A stretch of 64,000 bases of DNA. Origin: JBNGOQ01 sp050589645 (GTDB taxonomy: Bacteria; Bacteroidota; Bacteroidia; Flavobacteriales; Flavobacteriaceae). A program made the translations under genes and the position numbers. The stretch's first letter is position 1. Each line of letters begins with the position of its first letter. The stretch lies in the NCBI RefSeq assembly GCF_050589645.1, contig NZ_JBNGOQ010000001.1, positions 1,271,184 through 1,335,183 on the forward strand, in the 5' to 3' direction. Positions 9,125 to 18,634 of the stretch are shown here, in pieces. Below the pieces are notes generated by a model. The model did no database searches, was not told where the DNA came from, and was given only the letters and a program-made list of their open reading frames with translations.

Positions 9125-9883
9125 ATGAAACTTGTGATATCCCCTGCAAAGTCGCTCAACCTTGAAAGCACGGTACCCACTTCCCGGTACACCGATGCCA
9201 GTTTTCCGCAAGAGTCGGAACGTCTCAACAAGCTTTTGAAAAAGAAGTCGGCCCGCAGTCTTTCAAAACTGATGTCCATTTCGGATAGCCTAGGACAACT
9301 GAATTATGAGCGCAATCAAGAATGGCATTTGCCCTTTGACCCCAGCAATGCAAGACAGGCCATCTATGCCTTTAGTGGTGATGTGTACCGAGGATTGGAC
9401 GCCTATACCATTCCGGAAGAAAAACACCACAAAATGCAAGATAGTATCCGCATCCTTTCAGGGCTTTACGGGCTCTTAAAACCACTAGACCTTATACAGC
9501 CCTATCGTTTGGAAATGGGTACCAGGATGCCTGTGGGGAAAAATAAAAACCTGTATGAATTTTGGCGTAAAAAAATAACTACGGCACTCAATGATGAACT
9601 GAAGGAGGGAGAACTTTTTCTCAACCTGGCAAGTGCGGAGTATTTTAAGGCCATAGACCCCAAAACCCTGAAGGTACCGGTAATCACCGCGGTATTTAAG
9701 GATTTCAAAAATGGAGAGTACAAGAGCATTATGACCTTTGCCAAGTTGGCCCGTGGTTATATGTCCAGATATATCGTGGATCATGACATCGATACACTCG
9801 AAGGCGTAAAAGGTTTTAATTATGAAGGATATGGTTTCAGCGAGGACATGTCCTCCGAAAATGAGCTGGTCTTTACCCGATAG
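9125..9883 (+). CDS. yaaA: Peroxide stress protein YaaA family (DUF328)
   Basis: A 252-residue YaaA/UPF0246 protein. Typical features are the N-terminal ISPAKSLN, the central SGLYGLLKPLD with IQPYRLEMGT, and the C-terminal FNYEGYGF. Family knowledge: in E. coli YaaA lowers intracellular free iron damage during peroxide stress and binds DNA. The open frame extends up to 9053, but that stretch is formed by a G+C-rich palindromic element (9073-9093), and all family homology starts at the ATG at 9125. It stands alone between rluD and a small lipoprotein gene. Confidence 0.9.
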   Translation: MKLVISPAKSLNLESTVPTSRYTDASFPQESERLNKLLKKKSARSLSKLMSISDSLGQLNYERNQEWHLPFDPSNARQAIYAFSGDVYRGLDAYTIPEEKHHKMQDSIRILSGLYGLLKPLDLIQPYRLEMGTRMPVGKNKNLYEFWRKKITTALNDELKEGELFLNLASAEYFKAIDPKTLKVPVITAVFKDFKNGEYKSIMTFAKLARGYMSRYIVDHDIDTLEGVKGFNYEGYGFSEDMSSENELVFTR

Positions 9884-9940
9884 TTAAAGGACGGGGCAAC
9901 CTTTGTCAACTTTGCGTATCTAACCCAATAAAGCAAAGTT

Positions 9941-10312
9941 ATGAAACGGATACTGTCACTTGTTACATTCGTAGTATTGTTTTCCCTGGGGTGTTCGGAC
10001 CGGGATGATGACTTAAATGCGAACGCGGTAAATCTTCGTATCCAAAATAAGAGTTCACTTCGTTTCGATGAAGTTCAGGTAGGCGGTGTCGACAAGGTCC
10101 ACTCACAGGTGCCCCCAGGGGCATTTACCGCTTATTTGGAATATGAAACAGTTTATAGATACAGTTATATCCGTATTGAGGCCGATGGGCAGACCTACGT
10201 ATTACAACCCATTGATTTTGTAGGTGAAACCCCATTGTCCAAAGGTTTTTATACCTATGAGCTCGATCTGGAGCAAGGTGGGGGCATATCGCTCAATTTT
10301 GTAGTGGACTAA
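9941..10312 (+). CDS. Small predicted lipoprotein, function unknown
   Basis: A 123-residue protein with a lipoprotein signal peptide ending in FSLGC (Cys18), followed by an acidic linker and a beta-rich domain. I do not recognise a named family. The residues around 30-100 (NLRIQNKSSLRFDEVQVGG and the strands after it) suggest a beta-sandwich of the kind seen in many short Bacteroidota lipoproteins. Located in the envelope. It is convergent with the Thx ribosomal protein gene, with only about 5 bases between the stop codons. Confidence 0.7.
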   Translation: MKRILSLVTFVVLFSLGCSDRDDDLNANAVNLRIQNKSSLRFDEVQVGGVDKVHSQVPPGAFTAYLEYETVYRYSYIRIEADGQTYVLQPIDFVGETPLSKGFYTYELDLEQGGGISLNFVVD

Positions 10313-10317
10313 GGCCG

Positions 10318-10443
10318 CTATTTCTTCTTCGTAGCTTTCTTTTTGGTCGTTACCACGGTTTTTGCCGCTTTGCCCGGCCTTCTGGCACCATAGGATTTAT
10401 TCGCAATTTTACCCCGCTTGGTTTTTTTATCTCCTTTTCCCAT
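10318..10443 (-). CDS. 30S ribosomal protein Thx (bTHX family)
   Basis: A 41-residue very basic protein that is easily missed because of its size. It begins MGKGDKKTKRGKI, followed by SYGARRPGK and a lysine-rich tail. This matches the bTHX family (first seen in Thermus thermophilus, where a short peptide sits in the head of the 30S subunit); the family start MGKGDxKTxRGKI and the SYGxxRP block are diagnostic. Compared with the 26-residue mature Thermus peptide it has a longer Lys/Thr/Ala tail. Single gene, convergent with the lipoprotein gene. Confidence 0.88.
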   Translation of the reverse strand: MGKGDKKTKRGKIANKSYGARRPGKAAKTVVTTKKKATKKK

Positions 10444-10610
10444 TCCTGTGACAATTTTCTAAAGATAGGCTTATAAGATAGAAAAAATATAGCACTGTAT
10501 GAAATGAAGGATTCGGCAGGGGAAATACCGTTTCCTGATCTTTTGACAAGCCTCTGCCCAAAGCCGTAGCGAATTATAACAAAAATTCTAAATTTTATGG
10601 TTTTCCCGTA

Positions 10611-10641
10611 TTGCGATCGTGGTCCAAAAAGAGTAAGTTTG
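10611..10641 (+). promoter_or_regulatory. Promoter of pyc
   Basis: TTG at 10611-10613, 20 bases, then TAAGTTTG at 10634-10641: a good match to the Bacteroidota consensus TTG-N17-23-TAnnTTTG. Transcription would start near 10647, leaving about 45 bases before the GTG of pyc. Confidence 0.65.
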
Positions 10642-10692
10642 CCATTGGTTAAAGACCAACGGTCTCAGTGTCTTCTTCAAAAAATAAAATAG

Positions 10693-13600
10693 GTGAAAAT
10701 TAACAAGGTTTTAGTAGCAAATAGGGGAGAAATAGCCATACGGATTTTTAGGGCTTGTGTAGAGATAGGCATAAAAACGGTAGGTATTTATACTTATGAA
10801 GATCGGTATTCCCTGCATCGTTATAAGGCCGATGAATGTTACCAGATTGGCGAGGACAAAGACCCCTTGAAGCCGTATCTAGACATGGACGCTATTATAA
10901 AAGTGGCCAAGGAAAATGATGTGGATGCCATTCATCCGGGCTATGGGTTTCTTTCGGAGAATGCGGAATTTGCCCAAAAATGCAAGGACAACGATATTAT
11001 TTTTGTGGGCCCTAAAGTGTCCGTCTTAAAAGCCTTGGGCGATAAGATCATGGCAAAGGAAGTGGCTGTGGCCAACAAGGTGCCCGTAATACAGAGCAGT
11101 GATAAGGATCTCACCGATATTAAGGTGGCACTGGCAGAAGCCAAACGCATTGGGTATCCCATAATGTTGAAAGCTGCTTCTGGAGGCGGGGGCCGGGGCA
11201 TGCGGGTTATCCGAACCGAGGAGGAACTTAGAAAAGCGTTCCCGGAAGCCCGAAGGGAGTCCTTGAACGCCTTTGGGGACGATACCGTTTTTCTGGAGAA
11301 GTTCGTGGAGAACCCTAAGCATATTGAAATACAGATCGTAGCCGACACCCATGGCAATATTGTGCACCTGTACGAACGTGATTGTTCCGTACAACGCCGT
11401 TATCAAAAGGTCATCGAATTTGCGCCCTCTATCGGATTGCCGCAAGAAACCAAGGATAGCCTTTACAAATATGCCGTGGATATCTGCAAAGCGGTGAACT
11501 ATAACAATATTGGCACTGTGGAATTTTTGGTGGACGAGGATGGCAGCATATATTTTATAGAAGTGAATCCCCGGGTGCAGGTAGAGCATACGGTTACAGA
11601 GATGATAACCAACATTGATCTGATCAAGGCCCAGATTTTCATTGCAGGAGGGTACAAATTGTCCGATAAACAAATTAAGATCCAGGACCAGGAATCGATT
11701 CAGGTTACCGGTTATGCGCTGCAGTGCAGAATTACCACAGAAGATCCCGCCAATGATTTTAAACCAGACTACGGTGTGGTCACTACCTATAGAAGTGCCT
11801 CGGGTCTGGGGATCCGACTAGATGCGGGCAGTATCTATCAAGGTGTGAGCATTTCACCATTTTTTGATTCCATGTTGGTCAAGGTCTCCGCCATTAGTAG
11901 AACTTTGGACGGTTCTTGCAGGAAAATGAGAAGGGCTTTGGCCGAGTTCCGTATCCGGGGCGTTAAGACCAATATGGCCTTTTTGGACAATATTTTGAAG
12001 CATCCCACCTTTAGGGAAGGCAAGGTGACCGTAAATTTCATTAAGAACGAACCTGCCCTATTCGAGTTCGTAGAGCCGCGTAATAGGGCCAACAAACTGG
12101 TGGAGTTCTTGGGACAGACCATTGTGAACGGGAATCCGGATGTGAAAAAAATCAACCCGAACCATGTCTTTTCCAAACCCAAGGTACCCGCCTTTCCCAA
12201 AAATGGCGGTTATCCCGAAGGGACAAAGGATCGACTTACTGCACTGGGGCCGGATAAATTTGCGCAGTGGTTGAAAGCAGAAAGGAAAGTACATTTTACG
12301 GATACCACCATGCGCGATGCCCATCAAAGCCTTTTGGCCACCCGTATGCGTACCATTGATATGTTGCAGGTTGCCGAAGGATATGCCAAGAACCACCCAG
12401 AGATCTTTAGCATGGAAGTATGGGGCGGGGCCACCTTTGATGTATGTCTGCGGTTTTTACAGGAGAACCCCTGGGAACGCCTGGCGCTACTACGCAAGGC
12501 CATGCCCAATATGTTGTTGCAAATGTTGATCCGTGGATCTAACGGGGTGGGCTATACCGCCTATCCGGATAACTTGATCGAAAAGTTTGTGGAACAGTCC
12601 TGGGAAACTGGCATTGATGTCTTTAGAATTTTTGATTCCCTCAACTGGATGAAATCCATCGCCCCCTGTATCGAATATGTTAGGAAGCGTACGGGAGGTT
12701 TGGCAGAGGGCTCGCTGTGCTACACAGGGGACATTTTAGATCCTTCCAAAAGCAAATACGACCTAAAATATTATGTGCAGTTGGCCAAGGATATTGAAAA
12801 CGCCGGTGCGCACATTTTGGGGGTAAAGGATATGGCAGGCCTGCTAAAGCCCAATGCGGCCTTTGAACTGATCTCTGCCCTAAAATCGGAAATCAATATC
12901 CCTATCCACCTCCATACCCACGATACCTCTTCCATACAGGCCGCAATGTACCTAAAAGCCGTAGAGGCCGGAGTAGATGTCATTGATGTGGCCCTAGGTG
13001 GACTTTCGGGCCTGACCTCCCAGCCCAATTTTAATTCCGTGGCGGAGATGTTGCGGTTCCACGAGCGGGAGAATATTTTGGATATCGAAAAGCTGGCGGA
13101 GTATTCCAACTATTGGGAGACGGTCAGAAACTATTACTATCCTTTTGAATCTGGTTTAAAATCGGGCACGGGGGAAGTCTACAGCCATGAAATACCGGGC
13201 GGACAGTATTCTAATTTAAAGGGACAGGCCATTGCCTTGGGACTGGAGGATAAATTTCCGGAGGTTACCAAGATGTACGGCGAAGTCAATACCTTATTCG
13301 GTGACATTGTTAAGGTGACACCCAGTTCCAAGGTAGTGGGAGACATGGCCCAATACATGATCAGCAACAACCTTACGGTAGAGGACGTTCTGGAAAAGGG
13401 GGATGAAATTTCCTTTCCTCAGTCCGTCATTAGTTTCTTTAAGGGAGATTTGGGACAACCCGTGGGAGGCTTCCCAAAAAAGTTACAAAAAATTGTTCTC
13501 AAGGACCAAAAACCCTATAGCAATAGACCTAACGCCCATCTGGAACCCATAGACTTTGATAAAGAGTTCAAGGCTTTTAAAAGAAAGTTCAGAAAGGGAA

Positions 13601-14145
13601 TGGGCAGGGAACTGATGATTACAGATTTCCTGTCCTACAAGTTATATCCAAAGGTTTTTACCGATGCCTATAACAATCACGTCAAATTCGGCAACGTCAT
13701 GAACATTCCTACCAAAAACTTTTTTTACGGGATGGATGTGGGTGAGGAAATTATGGTAGACCTCGATCGTGGAAAGCGCGTTCTGGTCTCTCTAATGCTA
13801 AAAGGAGAACCCGATGATGCCGGGAACGTAAGTGTCTTTTTTAAGATCAACGGACAACTTCGCAATGTGTTGGTAAAGGACACCTCAGTGAAGGTGGAGC
13901 ATAAAGAGAATGTAAAAGCAGATGCTACAGACCCCAAACAGATCGGTGCACCGCTTCAAGGCCTGTTGTCGAATGTATTGGTAAAGAAAGGTCAAGAGGT
14001 GAAAAAAAACCAGCCCCTCTTTGTAATTGAGGCCATGAAAATGGAGACCACGGTCACGGCTACCGAGGAAGGGAAAGTAGATCGTATCCAATTGGACGGT
14101 GGCTCTTTGGTAAATACCGATGATCTGGTTTTGGTGCTGAAGTAG
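10693..14145 (+). CDS. pyc: Pyruvate carboxylase
   Basis: A full single-chain enzyme of 1150 residues that carboxylates pyruvate to oxaloacetate with ATP and biotin, refilling the citrate cycle. Domains in order: biotin carboxylase (about 1-455; ATP loop KAASGGGGRGM at 160-170), carboxyltransferase (about 530-800, beginning DTTMRDAHQS, with the metal-binding HLHTHDTS), the PYC/OADA domain (about 820-1020), and a C-terminal biotinyl domain with EAMKMET, biotin on Lys1116. The start codon is GTG, chosen because the family start (MKINKVLVANRGEIA) is immediate. Length fits the family. Monocistronic as far as I can see, with its own promoter. Confidence 0.97.
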   Translation: MKINKVLVANRGEIAIRIFRACVEIGIKTVGIYTYEDRYSLHRYKADECYQIGEDKDPLKPYLDMDAIIKVAKENDVDAIHPGYGFLSENAEFAQKCKDNDIIFVGPKVSVLKALGDKIMAKEVAVANKVPVIQSSDKDLTDIKVALAEAKRIGYPIMLKAASGGGGRGMRVIRTEEELRKAFPEARRESLNAFGDDTVFLEKFVENPKHIEIQIVADTHGNIVHLYERDCSVQRRYQKVIEFAPSIGLPQETKDSLYKYAVDICKAVNYNNIGTVEFLVDEDGSIYFIEVNPRVQVEHTVTEMITNIDLIKAQIFIAGGYKLSDKQIKIQDQESIQVTGYALQCRITTEDPANDFKPDYGVVTTYRSASGLGIRLDAGSIYQGVSISPFFDSMLVKVSAISRTLDGSCRKMRRALAEFRIRGVKTNMAFLDNILKHPTFREGKVTVNFIKNEPALFEFVEPRNRANKLVEFLGQTIVNGNPDVKKINPNHVFSKPKVPAFPKNGGYPEGTKDRLTALGPDKFAQWLKAERKVHFTDTTMRDAHQSLLATRMRTIDMLQVAEGYAKNHPEIFSMEVWGGATFDVCLRFLQENPWERLALLRKAMPNMLLQMLIRGSNGVGYTAYPDNLIEKFVEQSWETGIDVFRIFDSLNWMKSIAPCIEYVRKRTGGLAEGSLCYTGDILDPSKSKYDLKYYVQLAKDIENAGAHILGVKDMAGLLKPNAAFELISALKSEINIPIHLHTHDTSSIQAAMYLKAVEAGVDVIDVALGGLSGLTSQPNFNSVAEMLRFHERENILDIEKLAEYSNYWETVRNYYYPFESGLKSGTGEVYSHEIPGGQYSNLKGQAIALGLEDKFPEVTKMYGEVNTLFGDIVKVTPSSKVVGDMAQYMISNNLTVEDVLEKGDEISFPQSVISFFKGDLGQPVGGFPKKLQKIVLKDQKPYSNRPNAHLEPIDFDKEFKAFKRKFRKGMGRELMITDFLSYKLYPKVFTDAYNNHVKFGNVMNIPTKNFFYGMDVGEEIMVDLDRGKRVLVSLMLKGEPDDAGNVSVFFKINGQLRNVLVKDTSVKVEHKENVKADATDPKQIGAPLQGLLSNVLVKKGQEVKKNQPLFVIEAMKMETTVTATEEGKVDRIQLDGGSLVNTDDLVLVLK

Positions 14146-14212
14146 CAGGTCTATGATGTTTGGTCAAAGGTATAAGGTGCATTGTGAAGCGAATAACTGA
14201 AAACTTACTGGG

Positions 14213-14887
14213 ATGAGTCCAATACCCTTCCTACATACCCATCCCTACGAACCTTTTCTTTTTGAGGAAGCCACCAAGCTTATTGTGGGGACCCTTCCGC
14301 CCCCAAGATTTACTATGGGAGACCTAAAGGTAGACGATGTGGATTTCTGCTACGGTAGCAGAAATGGGCAGTTGTGGCGGATTCTCGACGTCATTTTTGA
14401 TCTGGGCCTTCGTTACGAGACCACCCAAGTGGCCACCGAACAGCGAAAGGGTTTTTTGTTGGAAAAAAAAATAGGTGTGTGCGATATTGTGGCCAGCGCC
14501 GAACGCGAAAAAGTAGACGCTTCAGATCTGGGGATGCAGAACGTAAAACTCCGTGATATGATCGGATACCTAAAGGCTTATCCGAAGATAGATACACTCT
14601 TGTTCATGGGTGGCAACAGTAAAAACGGACCCGAATATTTTTTCAGGAAATTGATTAAAGAACACAAGCTGAAATTTGAGGTGGTCTCCAACGAGGTACC
14701 TCGGATACATGAGCTGCACCTAACCGACACAAGGAAGGTGAAAACCGTGTCATTGACCGCGCCATCCGGAGCGGCGAATAGGGCGGTGGGAAGTTTGGAA
14801 ACCTATAAGCGATTAAAGGACCAAAACCCAAAATTCACTACCTTCGATTTTAGGGTGATGCAATATAGGCCCTTCTTCGAATCTTAG
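14213..14887 (+). CDS. Uracil-DNA glycosylase superfamily protein
   Basis: A 224-residue protein resembling the uracil-DNA glycosylase-like fold. Seen: an early strand ending in LIVGTLPPP (about 24-32), which corresponds to the water-activating loop region, the YGSRNGQLW block (about 48-56), a central LLFMGGNSKNGP, and a late LTAPSGAANR loop corresponding to the DNA-intercalating loop. Family knowledge: members remove uracil or mismatched bases from DNA. The specificity is not predictable. No clear partner genes; it converges on the M20 peptidase gene, 30 bases away. Confidence 0.7.
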   Translation: MSPIPFLHTHPYEPFLFEEATKLIVGTLPPPRFTMGDLKVDDVDFCYGSRNGQLWRILDVIFDLGLRYETTQVATEQRKGFLLEKKIGVCDIVASAEREKVDASDLGMQNVKLRDMIGYLKAYPKIDTLLFMGGNSKNGPEYFFRKLIKEHKLKFEVVSNEVPRIHELHLTDTRKVKTVSLTAPSGAANRAVGSLETYKRLKDQNPKFTTFDFRVMQYRPFFES

Positions 14888-14917
14888 GTTCTCCCTGTTT
14901 ACTAAAGACAGATAATG

Positions 14918-16417
14918 TTACTCCCTAAGTTCTGTACTCAGTACCTGATAAATGGCCTGGACGCCATAGGCGATATGGCCAATTCTCAAATTTTCGTTGG
15001 GGCTGTGCTGGTTGTTGTCCGGATTTACCATGGGGACCAAAAAAGCGGGGATATTCAGTTCATTGATAAAGGGAGCAATGGGTACCGTTCCCCCGGCTAT
15101 TCGGATTTTTACCACTTCTTGCCCAAAGGTACTTTTTAGAATGTCGGACAAAAATACCCCATACGGGTTGTCCAGATCGGTTCGGAAAGCATCGGTAACG
15201 TTCCCTTCGGTAATGGTCATAATTTTGTCATGCGCCATACGTTCCGCCTTGGTGGGAACACTATCCGTAATGTGGTATCCTAGTTTTTTTATATGGTTTT
15301 TTACTAGGGTCTTAAGCCGATTACCATCCGATTCCGGCACCAAACGAATATCGATTTCGGCCGTAGCGGTGGCAGGTACAATAGTACGGGCCTTGGGCCC
15401 TATCCAACCCGAACCCAGGCCGCGAACGTTGAGCGAGGGATACTGCATGGCCTCTTGATAAAAACTACCAACGCCTTCAGGATTTCTAATGGCCAAATGG
15501 GTATTGATGACTTCCGCATCGTCCGGAACGCCCTTTAAAATATTCAAGGTGGCCTCGTCTATTGAAATACCGTCGTAGTAGCCCGCAATGGTCACCTTTC
15601 CGTCTGCATCCTTCATACTGGCCAGGACCTCGGCTAGCAGGAAACCTGGATTGGGCGCGTAATTGCCATAATGACCACTGTGCTGTGGTTTTAGAGGGCC
15701 GTAGGTGGTCAAGGACAAGGTGGTGATCCCACGACAGCCGTACACCATGGTAGGTTGGCCGGAAACATGTACCGGTCCGTCCGCTATGAACAGAAAGTCG
15801 GCCTCCAAAAGTTCCTTGTACTGCTTTATGGCCTTGGCTAGGGGTTTGCTGCTTTTTTCCTCCTCACTGTCCAGAATGACCTTGACGTTAAAAGGAAGGA
15901 CCACATTGTTCTTTTTGAGAAGGTCTATCGCATTCAGGAACATCACGATCGGGCCTTTGTCATCAGAGGTAGAACGACCAAACAGTCGCCAGTCATAATC
16001 GATATCTTCGTTGAGTTCCTCGAAGGGCTGCGTTTTCCACCCGTCGCCTTCCGGGGATTTCAATACTACTTGGTAAGGATTGGGTTGGTCCCATTTGGAA
16101 GGGTCTACCGATTGCCCATCAAAATGCATGTAAAACAAGATGGTGGGTTTGCTGTCCTCCATGGGCATGGCTGCGAAAAAGAGCGATTCACCTTCGGTGG
16201 GCAGCACGGAGGAATTAAAGCCTCGCTCGTTGAATTTTTTTGTCAGCCAGGTCAGGTTCCTATTGATATCGGCATGGTCCAGGGCATCGTTGGGGATGGC
16301 CACAAAATCCCTGAGTTCATCAATGGTATGCCGCACCTGCGATTTAATTTGGGAGCTATCTTGGGCAAATACGGAAAAGTTGAAAGCCAAAAAAACTACA
16401 AGAAGTATTTTTTTCAT
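14918..16417 (-). CDS. Secreted M20 family metallopeptidase
   Basis: A 499-residue peptidase with a signal peptide (about residues 1-18, ending VFAQ). The two-zinc M20 site is visible: His98 and Asp100 (MHFDGQ), the bridging Asp in STSDDKG (152/153), and the SEEE acidic cluster at 184-187 with the catalytic and zinc-binding glutamates. The dimerisation domain lies around residues 215-370. Family knowledge: M20 enzymes cleave dipeptides or remove acyl or amino-terminal groups. It lies 31 bases behind trpA on the same strand and may be reached by read-through of the trp operon, although its function gives no link to tryptophan. Confidence 0.88.
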   Translation of the reverse strand: MKKILLVVFLAFNFSVFAQDSSQIKSQVRHTIDELRDFVAIPNDALDHADINRNLTWLTKKFNERGFNSSVLPTEGESLFFAAMPMEDSKPTILFYMHFDGQSVDPSKWDQPNPYQVVLKSPEGDGWKTQPFEELNEDIDYDWRLFGRSTSDDKGPIVMFLNAIDLLKKNNVVLPFNVKVILDSEEEKSSKPLAKAIKQYKELLEADFLFIADGPVHVSGQPTMVYGCRGITTLSLTTYGPLKPQHSGHYGNYAPNPGFLLAEVLASMKDADGKVTIAGYYDGISIDEATLNILKGVPDDAEVINTHLAIRNPEGVGSFYQEAMQYPSLNVRGLGSGWIGPKARTIVPATATAEIDIRLVPESDGNRLKTLVKNHIKKLGYHITDSVPTKAERMAHDKIMTITEGNVTDAFRTDLDNPYGVFLSDILKSTFGQEVVKIRIAGGTVPIAPFINELNIPAFLVPMVNPDNNQHSPNENLRIGHIAYGVQAIYQVLSTELRE

Positions 16418-16448
16418 GTATGATATTGCATTAATTGAAGGGTTAAAT

Positions 16449-17210
16449 TTAGCAAATTCCTTTTATAAAATCGGCAATATTGTTGGTGCCATTTTGCGTT
16501 AAATGTTTAATAAAGGCAGAACCTATAATGGCCCCTTTGGTATTTTGGACTGCTTGTTGAAAGGTTTGGGCATTGCTGATACCGAATCCCACGATTTGCG
16601 GGTGTACGAGTTCCAACGAGGCCACCCGCTCAAAATAGCGTTTCTGCTCTTCGCCAAAACCTTCTTGGGCCCCGGTTACACTAGCGGAACTTACCATATA
16701 AATGAAACCTTCGGAAGCCGTATCGATTTCACGTATACGCTGCTCACTGGTTTGTGGGGTAATCAGAAAGACATTGATTAGGCCGTACCTTTTACAGAGG
16801 GCTTCATAGTCCTTTTGGTACACATCCAGGGGCAGGTCGGGTATAATAAGACCATCAATACCAACTTCGTTACACTTCTTGCAAAAGGCCTCCACACCGT
16901 ACTGTAGCATCGGGTTAAAATACCCCATCAGGATCAAGGGAATGGAAACCGAATCCCGAATGCCCTGGAGTTGTTCAAATAACAGTGCCGTATGCATCCC
17001 ATTGTTAAGTGCCGTTGTGGAGCTTTGCTGTATGGTGGGTCCGTCTGCCAGGGGATCACTAAAGGGGAGGCCAATTTCGATCATATCCACACCGTGGGCC
17101 TCCAATTCCTGAATAATCTTTACGGTATCGTTTAACTGGGGATAACCAGCGGTGAAATATATGGAGAGGAGTTTTTTGTCCTCCTGCAGTTTATGATGTA
17201 TTCTGTTCAT
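16449..17210 (-). CDS. trpA: Tryptophan synthase alpha subunit
   Basis: A 253-residue TIM barrel protein that splits indole-3-glycerol phosphate and passes indole to TrpB. Seen: catalytic Glu in the VDMIEIGLPFSDPLADGPTI segment, with the Asp of PFSDP nearby, then the phosphate-binding GFGISNAQT near the C-terminus. I chose the ATG at 17210 (MNRIHHKL); the frame is open six codons further up. It is the last gene of the trp operon, separated from trpB by 225 bases that contain a pair of inverted palindromes, the only long spacer in the operon. Confidence 0.95.
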   Translation of the reverse strand: MNRIHHKLQEDKKLLSIYFTAGYPQLNDTVKIIQELEAHGVDMIEIGLPFSDPLADGPTIQQSSTTALNNGMHTALLFEQLQGIRDSVSIPLILMGYFNPMLQYGVEAFCKKCNEVGIDGLIIPDLPLDVYQKDYEALCKRYGLINVFLITPQTSEQRIREIDTASEGFIYMVSSASVTGAQEGFGEEQKRYFERVASLELVHPQIVGFGISNAQTFQQAVQNTKGAIIGSAFIKHLTQNGTNNIADFIKGIC

Positions 17211-17244
17211 TCTTTTTAATTTTGTCATTCCCGCTTTTTACTTT

Positions 17245-17430
17245 TGTCATTCCTGCGAAAGCAGGAATCCATTGTTAGTCTTACCTATCACTGACCAAAT
17301 CGTTCCGATCTGGATGATTGCCTGTTATCGGTTTAATTTTCCATTCATTTTTGTCGGCAATGCCACGAACATCATACGGGTCAACCGTTTTGTATACATT
17401 TTTTGGATTCCTGCTTTCGCAGGAATGACA
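17245..17430. repeat. Paired palindromic element (REPIN/MITE-like) between trpB and trpA
   Basis: Two perfect 26-bp inverted copies at 17245-17270 and 17405-17430. Each arm is itself a hairpin, TTCCTGC-GAAA-GCAGGAA. They enclose 134 bases. A partial third copy (GTCATTCCCGC) starts at 17224. On the minus strand the enclosed part has a short open frame that matches no gene I know. The unit looks like a REP doublet or a non-autonomous mobile element that entered the operon. Confidence 0.75.
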
Positions 17431-17435
17431 TAGTG

Positions 17436-18620
17436 TTACAGTTCAAAATAATCGATATACGTATCCAAATCCTTGTCGCCACGACCAGAAAGGTTAATGA
17501 CCACGAGTTCCTCTGGCCGGAATTTTCGGTGTTCAAAAATGGCAAAGGCATGGGAAGTTTCTATGGCAGGGATAATACCCTCCAATTGGGAAACCTGTAA
17601 GCCTGCATTCATGGCCTCATCATCCGTGATGGAAATAAATTCGCCCCGGCCAGAACGGTATAGGTGGGCATGCAGCGGGCCCACGCCGGGATAATCCAGG
17701 CCAGCAGAAATGGAATAGGGTTCGGTAATTTGCCCATCTGAGGTTTGCATCAGTAGTGTCTTACTGCCATGGATAATACCGATCTTTCCCAAGGCAGAGG
17801 TGGCGGCACTCTCTCCGGAATCTATTCCCTTCCCTGCTGCTTCCACCGCTATGATGCCCACATCGGCATTATCCAAAAAATGATAATAGGCCCCGGCGGC
17901 ATTACTGCCACCGCCTACGCAGGCCACAACGTAATCGGGATTCTCCCTGCCTTCTTTTTCCAGCAATTGTGTCTTGATCTCAGCGGAGATTACCGATTGA
18001 AACCGCGCTACCATATCCGGATAGGGGTGGGGGCCTACTACCGATCCGATGATGTAATGGGTATCCACTGGATTATTGATCCAGTCCCTGATTGCCTCAT
18101 TAGTGGCATCCTTTAGGGTCCTACTTCCGGAGAGGGCGGGTCGCACCTCGGCTCCCAACATTTTCATTCGTGCCACGTTGGGCGCCTGGCGGGCAATATC
18201 GATTTCTCCCATATATACCACACATTTGATGCCCATAAGTGCGCATACGGTAGCTGTGGCCACCCCATGCTGTCCTGCCCCGGTTTCGGCTATGATTCGA
18301 TTTTTGCCCAGTTTTTTTGCCATAAGAATTTGCCCGATAGTGTTGTTTACCTTGTGTGCACCGGTATGGCAAAGGTCTTCCCGTTTCAGATAAATTTTGG
18401 TCTGGTACTTTTCGGACAAGCGGCCGGCAAAATACAAAGGCGTTGGTCTGCCAACATAGTCCTTTAACAGTTGATCAAATTCCTCTTGAAAGGAGGTTTC
18501 CCCCATAATATGTAGGTACTGCTGTCTTAGCTCCTCGGTATTGGGATAGAGCATTTCAGGGATAAAGGCTCCCCCAAACTCCCCGTAATATCCTTTTTCA
18601 TCTACGTGATAGGTCTTCAT
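17436..18620 (-). CDS. trpB: Tryptophan synthase beta subunit
   Basis: A 394-residue PLP enzyme that joins indole and serine to form tryptophan. The PLP lysine lies in the motif HTGAHKVNNT (about residues 81-90), the phosphate-binding glycine loop is CVGGGSNAAG, and the C-terminal NLSGRGDKD is typical. Length fits the TrpB1 class. It is 14 bases downstream of trpF and would form the usual alpha2beta2 complex with TrpA. Confidence 0.97.
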   Translation of the reverse strand: MKTYHVDEKGYYGEFGGAFIPEMLYPNTEELRQQYLHIMGETSFQEEFDQLLKDYVGRPTPLYFAGRLSEKYQTKIYLKREDLCHTGAHKVNNTIGQILMAKKLGKNRIIAETGAGQHGVATATVCALMGIKCVVYMGEIDIARQAPNVARMKMLGAEVRPALSGSRTLKDATNEAIRDWINNPVDTHYIIGSVVGPHPYPDMVARFQSVISAEIKTQLLEKEGRENPDYVVACVGGGSNAAGAYYHFLDNADVGIIAVEAAGKGIDSGESAATSALGKIGIIHGSKTLLMQTSDGQITEPYSISAGLDYPGVGPLHAHLYRSGRGEFISITDDEAMNAGLQVSQLEGIIPAIETSHAFAIFEHRKFRPEELVVINLSGRGDKDLDTYIDYFEL

Positions 18621-18634
18621 GTTACTCTTTTTGT

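Noticed and set aside
8959..9279. Antisense frame across the yaaA upstream region
   Set aside because: It overlaps the palindromic element and the true yaaA start; no coding support.
17261..17400. Coding remnant within the paired palindrome (minus-strand frame)
   Set aside because: About 40 codons without recognisable similarity; I list the region only as a repeat element.
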